DNA from: Candidatus Peregrinibacteria bacterium
Lineage (GTDB): Bacteria; Patescibacteriota; Gracilibacteria; UBA1369; LOWO2-01-FULL-3
Length of the DNA stretch: 64,000 nucleotides
Direction of reading: 5' to 3'
Assembly: GCA_018654255.1 (NCBI GenBank)
Contig: JABILX010000004.1
Location: 62,001-126,000, forward strand
Below are positions 1-7,645 of the stretch, piece after piece. The number at the start of each line of letters is the position of its first letter. The stretch's first letter is position 1. The position numbers and the translations under genes are program-made. The notes beneath the pieces were generated by a model. It was not told where the DNA came from, did not search any database, and saw only the letters and a program-made list of their open reading frames with translations.

Positions 1-903
1 ATTCAGGCTAAAATCACCAAGTGCAGCAAAATGCACACGCCCAAATTCAGTTCCCTTAGCACTTTTAACAATCCTTTTAATCATAGCAGGAACCTTCTCT
101 AATTTAGCCTTCTTAGTTTCATAAGTGACCCCAATGCTAAAAGAAACTCTTCTCTTTTTCATTCTCTTATAATTCTGAATAGTAGACTCAACAATCTCCT
201 TGTTTGGGATAACAAGCTCTTCACCGTCCAAAGCTGCAATTCGAGTAGTCTTTATTCCAACACTCTTCACAGCTCCACTCAATTTTCCAATCCTAATATG
301 ATCACCAATCTTGAAAGGTTTGTCCAAATAAATCGAAACCGAACTAAGCAAATCGCTCAAAATATTTTGCACAGCTAAGGCAATTGCAATACCAGAAATT
401 CCAAGTCCAGTAATCAAGGGAGTGATCTCATAACCAAGATTCGAAACAACAAACAAAATACCAATCGCCCAAATTATAAAATTAATAAACTTAGCAAAAA
501 TAGGAAGTAAAGCAGATCCGCCTGGGCCAGCTTTCTCACCGAATTTCTTCACAAAGAAATTAACAAGCAAAGTGAACACTTTGATTCCCCAAAAAGTTGC
601 AAAGACAATCATGAAAATTTTGAGCCACTTATCATATTCGAGAGGAATCATTAAATGAGTTCTAGCGATCCAAAGAACAATAAGCAAACATACAGGCCAC
701 CTCACCTTCATCAAAATATCAGCTAGCAACTCATCAAAAGTATTTTCCGTCTTCTTGGCAAATTTCTCGAACATACTAAGAGCCAAAGGGACTAAAAATT
801 TAAAAACGAGATAAAGAATAATCGCGACTCCAAAAACAAGAACGTAGTCCGGAACGATCTCATATTCAGCAACTTCGCGAAACTTTGAAATAATTGAATC
901 CAT
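1..903 (-). CDS. MscS-family mechanosensitive ion channel (partial, C-terminus outside window)
   Basis: Gated pore of the inner membrane that releases solutes on hypo-osmotic shock. Translating back from the ATG at 903 gives about 300 residues without a stop, running off the window edge, so the C-terminal part is missing. Hydrophobic segments lie near residues 20-45, 70-90, 100-120 and 145-170. They are followed by the MscS pore and beta-domain signature: GLGISGIAIALAVQNILSD, then LDKPFKIGDHI and VIPNKEI, which match the TM3 helix and the Sm-like middle domain. The first about 130 residues are longer than the N-terminus of E. coli MscS, as in many small-conductance relatives. No Shine-Dalgarno sequence precedes the start. 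The next minus-strand gene ends 43 bp upstream, so the two may share transcripts. Family call is firm; the exact subfamily is not. Confidence 0.9.
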   Translation of the reverse strand, partial: MDSIISKFREVAEYEIVPDYVLVFGVAIILYLVFKFLVPLALSMFEKFAKKTENTFDELLADILMKVRWPVCLLIVLWIARTHLMIPLEYDKWLKIFMIVFATFWGIKVFTLLVNFFVKKFGEKAGPGGSALLPIFAKFINFIIWAIGILFVVSNLGYEITPLITGLGISGIAIALAVQNILSDLLSSVSIYLDKPFKIGDHIRIGKLSGAVKSVGIKTTRIAALDGEELVIPNKEIVESTIQNYKRMKKRRVSFSIGVTYETKKAKLEKVPAMIKRIVKSAKGTEFGRVHFAALGDFSLN

Positions 904-946
904 AGGAGGTAGGTTAAAAGGAATTTTCGCCAACAATCCTACCACA

Positions 947-2902
947 TTAAACGGGAACAATAAATCTTTTTGATACTTTGCTAATCCTATTCACATCACC
1001 ATTCAACGCAATTAAAATTTCTTCATCAGGGTCAAAAAAATCAAACGAATTAGCATAATGCTCGTATCCCTCAGAAGAAGCATCGACAATATTAAAGAGT
1101 AGGTCAATAAGACCGTCATATTTACGGCCATAGTGGTCAAATTCTATTTCAGTTAAATCCTCAGGCAAACTGTTTTCAGCAGAAAGTAGTTTTTTAATCG
1201 GCAGTAGTACGGGACACCCATCCTCAGTAAATCCACGACGACAATACAATTGGTAGTCGCTAGTATCAGACGGGTCAAGCTTTAAAGAAACATTGTTTTC
1301 TTTTACATAGTCCATGTAATTAGACCAAGAAGCGAATAGTGGAGAACTAGTCTCAAAACGGACGGATCTCAAATAATATCCATTCCCATCATTAGATTCC
1401 AATTTTATACAAAGGTGTGGGTTTGCGGCAAAATATCTTCTGAGATTGGTGAATATGCGATGAAGCCGGGAAACCTTTATTGTAACGCCAAACTTCTCCT
1501 GCATTTGTTTTAGAATTATAGGACAAGTTACTGTGAAATTCGCCTTAGAGAAAGAGGCAAGGGTCTGCAAGACCATTCTCTCCTGAGGAGAAACTGTTAT
1601 TTTTTCCTTTTCACAGCTCCCGTTAATACTCATTTCAAAGTTAGAAATATCGAAATTACAAATGTGCGGACGCGGGTACAAAGAAAGATCATCTTCATGT
1701 TTTGGATTGTAAGCACCAAGAGCAGGAACATGCTCTGCATCAGTTAATTCAAAAGAAAAATTATTTCTACCAACTATTGTAAACCCAAGTAGAGAAGGAA
1801 TTTTCTCATTCAAAGATTCCACAACTTTTAAAAGAGCCCATAGCATATGATAGGTCAGCTCATAACCATCTTCAGAAGCCTTATTTTGAATATCCTCAAA
1901 AGTAGCTCCACCACCAGTTCTCATTTTTGCAAAAATAGTGCCAAAAATAGATTTTACAAGGCCAGGATCTCTTTTGTTCATACCTGTTAGGTGGGGAACA
2001 GAATTCAAAACCCTTTGTTTCAAGACTTCACGCGGGTTTTCACAAGTCTCAAACAACTTTCTGTGAAGATCAGGTGAATCAATCAATGGGGTTTTAAGCA
2101 TAGGTTGTATTTTTCTTTCTTTGCCTTCTTCTAAAAAAACTAAGCCCAATTCATCAAACAGAGCTTCATGATCAATAAGTAATCTGTCCAAAAGATCAGA
2201 CATCTGGACTTTGGAGACGCTGATGCCTGAGTCGAAAAGAACTCTACATATATAGTTTAGATTTACTACACTAGATTGTTTTCGTAGAGCAAGTTTTTTC
2301 ATTGTAGAAAAAACCGCTTCCCTTACAGGGGTCCCAATCCTGCTGGATGCTTTATCTAAGAGATAGCCTATAGCAACAGCATCTCTATTGCTAATGTTTT
2401 CAGCAGACAGAGTCGGGGTGGCATTAATGAATTCAGAGGGATCGTATTGTAAGTGCATAGCAGTATTAGGAACTCTGCGCGAAGCCACCCTAGTACGGAA
2501 ACTTTTTACAGAGACAGTGCTTTCAGAGGATCTGTATAGAGTTTGAAATAACCATTGTTCCAAAGAGCGTCTTACCTCAGTAAATTCTTCTTTGCTTATG
2601 CCAAGTTTTGAATAAACCGCAGGCCTCATGAGAGCACGCCCTTCTAAATTCGCGGTCAAAGTGTCAATAAGTACTGCACGTCTCATATCATGTAACTTAT
2701 GCTCACTTTCAAAATCTAAAACTTCACGAACCCCATCAATAATCTCACTTCTATATTGCTGAATATGCCTTCTTGTTGGGGCAAGGAGAGGTGGCTCATG
2801 AGAAGACAAATCTGAGGATTCATTTGCAGGCCTTTCTTGAGAAGGGAGCTCCTCTCTAATCTCACAAATCTCCTTCAAATTTTGTTCGGTAGTATTGGTC
2901 AT
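947..2902 (-). CDS. Unknown 651-aa protein with winged-helix-like modules, paralogue of the adjacent gene
   Basis: No family recognised. The protein looks soluble, with no signal peptide or membrane segment. It is mosaic. Residues about 300-395 (VLNSVPHLTGM to FSFELTDAEHVP) align with residues about 430-525 of the upstream 812-aa neighbour. Residues about 440-520, starting VSPQERMVLQTL and ending GNGYYLRSV, have the layout of an OmpR-type winged helix (helical core then a C-terminal GYxLR hairpin). The last about 55 residues (DEEILIALNGDVNRISKVSK) match the neighbour's tail (KDEILVAIDGNLSRVTKIS). It starts 2 bp after the neighbour's stop codon, so the two are almost certainly co-transcribed and arose by duplication. 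A DNA-binding or scaffold role is inference from the winged-helix-like modules only. Confidence 0.7.
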   Translation of the reverse strand: MTNTTEQNLKEICEIREELPSQERPANESSDLSSHEPPLLAPTRRHIQQYRSEIIDGVREVLDFESEHKLHDMRRAVLIDTLTANLEGRALMRPAVYSKLGISKEEFTEVRRSLEQWLFQTLYRSSESTVSVKSFRTRVASRRVPNTAMHLQYDPSEFINATPTLSAENISNRDAVAIGYLLDKASSRIGTPVREAVFSTMKKLALRKQSSVVNLNYICRVLFDSGISVSKVQMSDLLDRLLIDHEALFDELGLVFLEEGKERKIQPMLKTPLIDSPDLHRKLFETCENPREVLKQRVLNSVPHLTGMNKRDPGLVKSIFGTIFAKMRTGGGATFEDIQNKASEDGYELTYHMLWALLKVVESLNEKIPSLLGFTIVGRNNFSFELTDAEHVPALGAYNPKHEDDLSLYPRPHICNFDISNFEMSINGSCEKEKITVSPQERMVLQTLASFSKANFTVTCPIILKQMQEKFGVTIKVSRLHRIFTNLRRYFAANPHLCIKLESNDGNGYYLRSVRFETSSPLFASWSNYMDYVKENNVSLKLDPSDTSDYQLYCRRGFTEDGCPVLLPIKKLLSAENSLPEDLTEIEFDHYGRKYDGLIDLLFNIVDASSEGYEHYANSFDFFDPDEEILIALNGDVNRISKVSKRFIVPV

Positions 2903-2904
2903 TT

Positions 2905-5343
2905 TTAGTCGCGATTAAGCCATCTTTCAAATTCTTTGTCATCAAAAGGGGTCTCTAAAAGAGTAGAAATAGGTTCAATCAAATTTCTAGAAATTTTAGT
3001 CACCCTGCTAAGATTGCCATCAATAGCAACCAATATTTCATCTTTTTCAGAATTCAAACCAACCCTATTAGCGACAACGTCATAAGCAGGCCCAGAGTTT
3101 TCTTTGTCAACAATCTGGAATTCAGTGTCAACAAGTCCACGATAAGGCTTTAGTTCACTAGGAACTATAGGATCTCCGTCATCATCAAACTTAACTGTGC
3201 CGTTAGAATTAAGTTTGACTTTGATCTTGTAATAGGTTTTGTCCGTAATAGATAGCTGTGCAATATTGCTCACCAGATCAACTTCTGCATCTGTATCATC
3301 AGGCAGAGGAGCACGATCAGGCTCGATTTCAAAAGGGTCGAAGGACATATCGCAGAATTCATCAAAAGCTTTCGTACTAGAAGAAGGCTTTTTTGAAGGC
3401 TCCTCCAGAAGTTCCATTTTTAGATAATAAGTACACTTATCATATTTTTCTAGAGAGATTCCCCATTCTGGATGATTGCGGAAAAGACGGAACAGTGAAT
3501 ACAAACAAGCCCGAATATTAGGGCCATCAGAGCCGCCCAGGTTTTTTCTCAGAAATGAAGTGGATATAGCAAGTCCACGCGATGAATACTCAGCCAGTAG
3601 ATACATGATCTTGTATGGGGTAGAGTATTTCGAATCCTCTTTTTTAGACAGAGAAACAGCAAGTTTGCGATATCTTTTCGTAAGCTCAGAAAATTTACCC
3701 AGATCAAACCCCTCATCTTTAAAAGGGATATCAACAGGATATGGATTAACTCCAGAGACATAGTCAGCAGGCGCTTTTTTATATTCTTCATTAAGTTCAA
3801 AAGCATATCTATGAACTCCTCTTTCAACTAAGTTGTAACCGAGAAGCTCAGGACACTCTTCGTTAATTTTTTGTATTTTTGTATACCATCTCAAAATAGT
3901 CCCAAAATCCATGTCATGTCCTTGTTTTCTCAAATATTCCTGGAGTTTAGAAGTCTCAACCACATCACCTTCAAAAGTTTTACCCAAAATATACCTTATA
4001 GCTAATTCTACAGGTTTTATATCATGGGCAGCCCCCATATGTCTCAAACTATTTACAACTCTCCAACGAAGACTATGTTTAACGGTAGCATCAACCTTCC
4101 ATCCATCCATCTCTTCCAAAAATTCATTGTAAAATTCAGGCTCATTCAACAAAATTGCTTGATGAGAACCATCTTTCTCAAGCACACAGATTCCAAATTT
4201 TTCGATTAGAGTTTGTTTTAACCTAGGCATCCCCTCCTCATAATTTCTCAGAGTAAGAGGAGAGTTTTTATAAGTCTTACTTTCCCGATACAACATGTAA
4301 TCATTACTCACAGAGGCATTTTTTTTCAAAGCCTGTCTCAACGCACGAATCGCAATAATAAAAGTCCTAGAATTTTGCAAAGTATGCAATTCCGCATACC
4401 ACAGCATGCGATCCAAAATTTCTTTTTTATCATCAGGAACTTCCTCAAAAGGAGGAGAAAGAGGAACGGCCCTCAAAGGCTTCCGCTCCTTTTTGCGGAA
4501 ATAATATCCTTTCTGATTTTTATTCCAAGGATAGTTAGTAGAAGCAAGATTGATATTAAAAGTAGGACTTTTTTCTAATTTCTGAAGGAAAAGATGGAAT
4601 TTAGTGCGGATTTGTTTGTCAGTTAATTCAACGCCAAGAACATCTCGGACCCTTTGTGCAATATGATCAACCAAAACTCCAAGGCCATCTTTATTTCTTT
4701 CATAAACCGTTTTAGCAATTTCTTTGTTAATATCACTAACCCTTCCATTATCAAGAATTTTTTTAACTTCTTTCCCCACAAAGCTTTTCATTCTTTGGAT
4801 CTCTTGAGCGACAGTCTGTGGTAGGGGATAAGTATTGTCTTCTTTCATAGTTTCTCCAGCCTCCAACATAATCATAAACTGCTCATACATATCTTGTATT
4901 GATTGTAATGCAGAAGTCGGATCGATTCCGTTTTCATCAGACTCTGTGGCTACAGGATCAGGGCCTCTCTTGCGAAGCAAATATCCTTTCCACTTACCAT
5001 TCTTAGGCAAAGGCGTAGATATCAATTCATAATCAGTGAATTCAACAGTATCTCTAAATTTCCCAGTATTATCAGACCTATCTCTATGATTATCAAAAAT
5101 TCCTTCCCACATATGCATAGGCATAGATAATTCATCGTCCAGATTCGCCATAAAAATACGAATTGCAGCAATAGCCTGATGGATATTCAAATTCTTAAAT
5201 CCATCCCTTTGCTCCTTAACAAAATGATAAAACTCAACGATTTCGCGATCCTTTTCTTCCTGAGTTTGTAAAAGTTCTTCCGGGATGGAAAATTTTGTGA
5301 TTTCTCCTAGTTCTAGTTGTCGCGCAAAACTGGGTTCTTCCAT
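2905..5343 (-). CDS. Unknown 812-aa protein with several winged-helix-like modules
   Basis: No family recognised. First gene of a two-gene unit with the 651-aa paralogue. The chain seems to hold repeated about 90-110-residue modules that end in a short aromatic hairpin: KGYLLRKRG near residue 125, KGYYFRKKE near 280, HRYAFELNEE near 515 and CTYYLKMEL near 640. Such an ending is typical of the wing of OmpR/Trans_reg_C-like winged helices. The C-terminus (YRGLVDTEFQIVD, then DEILVAIDGNLSRV) forms a small conserved domain shared with the paralogue. A linker near residues 655-690 is rich in Ser, Lys and Asp. A good promoter (TACAAT/TTGACT) lies 30-55 bp upstream. The modular repeat reading is mine from sequence; function is unknown. 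Confidence 0.7.
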   Translation of the reverse strand: MEEPSFARQLELGEITKFSIPEELLQTQEEKDREIVEFYHFVKEQRDGFKNLNIHQAIAAIRIFMANLDDELSMPMHMWEGIFDNHRDRSDNTGKFRDTVEFTDYELISTPLPKNGKWKGYLLRKRGPDPVATESDENGIDPTSALQSIQDMYEQFMIMLEAGETMKEDNTYPLPQTVAQEIQRMKSFVGKEVKKILDNGRVSDINKEIAKTVYERNKDGLGVLVDHIAQRVRDVLGVELTDKQIRTKFHLFLQKLEKSPTFNINLASTNYPWNKNQKGYYFRKKERKPLRAVPLSPPFEEVPDDKKEILDRMLWYAELHTLQNSRTFIIAIRALRQALKKNASVSNDYMLYRESKTYKNSPLTLRNYEEGMPRLKQTLIEKFGICVLEKDGSHQAILLNEPEFYNEFLEEMDGWKVDATVKHSLRWRVVNSLRHMGAAHDIKPVELAIRYILGKTFEGDVVETSKLQEYLRKQGHDMDFGTILRWYTKIQKINEECPELLGYNLVERGVHRYAFELNEEYKKAPADYVSGVNPYPVDIPFKDEGFDLGKFSELTKRYRKLAVSLSKKEDSKYSTPYKIMYLLAEYSSRGLAISTSFLRKNLGGSDGPNIRACLYSLFRLFRNHPEWGISLEKYDKCTYYLKMELLEEPSKKPSSSTKAFDEFCDMSFDPFEIEPDRAPLPDDTDAEVDLVSNIAQLSITDKTYYKIKVKLNSNGTVKFDDDGDPIVPSELKPYRGLVDTEFQIVDKENSGPAYDVVANRVGLNSEKDEILVAIDGNLSRVTKISRNLIEPISTLLETPFDDKEFERWLNRD

Positions 5344-5371
5344 AAAAAACGCACTTAATGAAAAGGAAGGA

Positions 5372-5399
5372 ATTGTAAACTAAAACCCAGAAAAGTCAA
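5372..5399 (-). promoter_or_regulatory. Sigma-70 promoter of the paralogous pair
   Basis: On the minus strand TTGACT (5399-5394), a 16-bp spacer and TACAAT (5377-5372) lie upstream of the ATG at 5343. No Shine-Dalgarno sequence follows. Confidence 0.7.
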
Positions 5400-5439
5400 C
5401 CCGTCGAACCCACTTTAGGACTTATTCTACAAGAAAAGA

Positions 5440-5853
5440 CTACCCTCCCTGGACTTCTCTTCTCAACCACTCCAAGAAAAACGAAATAATAGTAGGATAA
5501 AAGAAAGCAAACATATACCACCTCCTAAACCAAGGGATCTCGAGATCCTTGAAAGCGGAATGATTTTCCTGTTTGAAAGTCGACTTAGTAGAAGAATCAG
5601 GGTCTTCCTTGTGCTTAACCTTATCCACAGCATCAGAAACACCCTTCTTTACAGCTTTCTCAGATGCCTTCACTGCATCGCCGACTCCTTTTTTGACAGC
5701 ATCTCCAGATTTTTTCACAGTCTCCTCAACCCCGTGCTTAATGCGATTCTCCCCATCTTTAACTTTATCCACAACATCACCCGCCACTTCTTTTGGAGAA
5801 GGGACTTTTTTGAAAAGTTTTTTAAATTTGCCTTTTAACTGCTTGAACTTCAT
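5440..5853 (-). CDS. Small amphipathic-repeat protein with C-terminal membrane anchor
   Basis: Unknown 137-aa protein. Residues about 1-20 are strongly basic (KQLKGKFKKLFKKV). Residues 22-85 are a run of near-identical 11-14-residue units of the type VKKSGDAVKKGVGDAVK, with hydrophobic residues on one face, as in LEA or apolipoprotein-like amphipathic helices. Residues about 105-130 (WYMFAFFYPTIISFFLEWL) are a likely membrane or membrane-surface segment. A plausible promoter is ATGCAA/TATATA read on the minus strand (TTGCAT at 5896-5891, 18 bp, TATATA at 5872-5867). It lies back to back with the copper operon. A role at the membrane under stress is only a guess from composition. Confidence 0.6.
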   Translation of the reverse strand: MKFKQLKGKFKKLFKKVPSPKEVAGDVVDKVKDGENRIKHGVEETVKKSGDAVKKGVGDAVKASEKAVKKGVSDAVDKVKHKEDPDSSTKSTFKQENHSAFKDLEIPWFRRWYMFAFFYPTIISFFLEWLRREVQGG

Positions 5854-5922
5854 AGGGTAGAGGTAATATATAAATCATTTTAAACTAAGAATGCAATTTA
5901 GGGAATAGATTTGAAAAAAAGT

Positions 5923-5976
5923 TTGACAATATCGATTTAAAAGAATAGTGTATACCTACACCCTAGGTATAGGTAT
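5923..5976 (+). promoter_or_regulatory. Copper-operon promoter with CsoR-type operator
   Basis: TTGACA at 5923-5928, a 17-bp spacer and a TAGTGT -10 at 5946-5951. An imperfect dyad at 5952-5976 starts ATACCTA and ends TAGGTAT around a C/G-rich centre, the usual layout of CsoR operators. It covers the predicted start site, so a bound repressor would block initiation. Copper binding to CsoR should release it. Confidence 0.8.
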
Positions 5977-6007
5977 GCAGGGTGACGAAAATCAATAACC
6001 ATTAAAA

Positions 6008-6283
6008 ATGGCACACAACAACCAAAAAACCACAATCGCTATGAAGAAGGCTTCAAGCCTTATGGCGAAAGTCCTCCAAATGATAGAGGAGGATAAATAC
6101 TGTATAGATGTGATCCAGCAGAATCTGGCGATCATAGGCCTTTTGAGGTCTGCGAACACAGCCCTGCTAGAAGGACACATGAATCATTGCGTAAAGAACG
6201 CCGTCAAACAGAAGCAGTCCGGCAAAGTCGACGAAATGATGGAAGAGCTTCTGAAAGTTTTACGAATAGCACAAACAAAATAA
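6008..6283 (+). CDS. csoR: CsoR-family copper-sensing repressor
   Basis: A 91-residue all-helical DUF156/CsoR protein that represses the operon when free of metal and lets go of DNA when it binds Cu(I). The three copper ligands of the family are visible with the right spacing: Cys32, His57 and Cys61 (YCIDVIQQ and HMNHC), matching C36/H61/C65 of the Mycobacterium protein. Length is normal. It is the first gene behind a promoter that overlaps a CsoR-like dyad, which supports autoregulation. It is followed 14 bp later by the HMA-TauE-cupredoxin gene and then copA. Other DUF156 members sense nickel or formaldehyde, but the C-H-C set plus the neighbours favour copper. Confidence 0.93.
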   Translation: MAHNNQKTTIAMKKASSLMAKVLQMIEEDKYCIDVIQQNLAIIGLLRSANTALLEGHMNHCVKNAVKQKQSGKVDEMMEELLKVLRIAQTK

Positions 6284-6297
6284 TCCAACTAAAAAAA

Positions 6298-7635
6298 ATG
6301 AAAAAAACAATTATTCATATCAGAGGAATGCACTGCGCAAGTTGCGAGCTTCTTCTGGAGAAAGAACTCAAAAAGATAGAAGATATCAAAAAAATGCACG
6401 TTTCACACAAAAAGGGGACTGCGACAATTTACCATTCAGGAGACGAACCAACGCAAGGAATCAACGATGCAATAGAAGGATGTGGCTACGAAGTGTCGGC
6501 GGGATTGAAGTTAGAAAAAAAAGAAGAACGTACTAGCGAAGATCTCTGGAGCACTTTGGCAATAGCCTTGATAGTAGGGATAGTAGCTTTCATCTTGAGC
6601 AAAATAGAAATCTCAAGATTCTTTCCAGATCTGGGCAGCGATGTGAATATCTTCATCGCACTCATCCTAGGAGTTGTGGCATCTCTATCAACATGTCTCG
6701 CACTTACAGGAGGAATAGTGATGAGTTTCGCAAACGTATACAAAGTCCACGAAGACGCAAAACATCCGTTCCTCTCAAGAGCCATGCCTCATCTTTACTT
6801 TCACGCAGGTAGAATAGGAGGATTCATGATTCTCGGCGGACTTCTCGGAATGATTGGCAGCAAAATCAACTACTCAATAACATTCACAGGATATATCACA
6901 ATCTTGATAGCTGTAGTGATGTTCTATATAGGATTGCAGATTTTGAATTTCGTGCCAAACATCACGAAACTAGGTTTCCACTTACCAAAGAAATTATCCA
7001 GGAAAATTCACGATTTAGAAAACAACGACCACCATTTGACGCCGATCCTCGTAGGGGCTTTGACGTTTTTTCTACCATGCGGATTCACCCAAAGTATGCA
7101 GTTGGCAGCAGTCGCCTCTCAGAGTTTTTTCTCAGGAGCATTGGTGATGGGAGCATTCGCAATAGGAACAATGCCAGTCCTTTTGTCGATCGGGATAGGA
7201 TCCACATACGCACAAGACAGAGAGTTCAAATTATTCAAGAAAATCATAGGAGTAGTTATAGTTTTCTTCGCCGTCTACTCGCTAAACTCAGGGCTCATCC
7301 TCGCAAACACAGGCTTCTCTGTAACCTCACTTTTGCCAGGAGGGGAGAGTCAATCAGCTATGGTTGAAGAAGGTGTGCAAGTCGTGAAAATGGATGTGGA
7401 TTGGTCGTTCAAACCAAACCAATTCAAAATCAAAAAAAGAATACCAGTTCGATGGGAAATCAACGGAGTCAATATCTCAGGATGCGCAAACGAAATAATA
7501 ATTCCAGACCTACGCATAAGTAAACAAATCCAACCAGGACTAAACATCGTAGAGTTCACACCAGAAAAAGAAGGCAAATTGCGCTTCTCTTGTTGGATGG
7601 GAATGATCGGTGGGGAATTTATAGTAACTAATTAA
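6298..7635 (+). CDS. HMA - TauE/SafE-like membrane - cupredoxin fusion protein (copper handling)
   Basis: Start set at 6298 (MKKTIIHIRGMHCASC). An upstream ATG at 6187 would overlap csoR and adds only a non-conserved basic stretch. Three parts are visible. Residues 1-70 are a heavy-metal-associated domain with the GMHCASC copper site (Cys13, Cys16). Residues about 80-345 carry six or more membrane helices like the sulfite exporter TauE/UreH-type 'heavy metal transport' family, including the FFLPCGFTQSMQ motif. Residues about 365-445 are a small cupredoxin-like beta domain with ligand candidates in SGCANE and SCWMGMIGG. The likely job is to bind and move Cu(I) or pass it to an outer-face site next to CopA. 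It sits between csoR and copA with gaps of 14 and 10 bp, so it is co-regulated by copper. The transport direction is unproven. Confidence 0.85.
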   Translation: MKKTIIHIRGMHCASCELLLEKELKKIEDIKKMHVSHKKGTATIYHSGDEPTQGINDAIEGCGYEVSAGLKLEKKEERTSEDLWSTLAIALIVGIVAFILSKIEISRFFPDLGSDVNIFIALILGVVASLSTCLALTGGIVMSFANVYKVHEDAKHPFLSRAMPHLYFHAGRIGGFMILGGLLGMIGSKINYSITFTGYITILIAVVMFYIGLQILNFVPNITKLGFHLPKKLSRKIHDLENNDHHLTPILVGALTFFLPCGFTQSMQLAAVASQSFFSGALVMGAFAIGTMPVLLSIGIGSTYAQDREFKLFKKIIGVVIVFFAVYSLNSGLILANTGFSVTSLLPGGESQSAMVEEGVQVVKMDVDWSFKPNQFKIKKRIPVRWEINGVNISGCANEIIIPDLRISKQIQPGLNIVEFTPEKEGKLRFSCWMGMIGGEFIVTN

Positions 7636-7645
7636 CAATAACAAT

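Noticed and set aside
6187-6297. Upstream start for the HMA-TauE-cupredoxin gene
   Set aside because: It overlaps csoR and adds a basic stretch that is csoR read in another frame.
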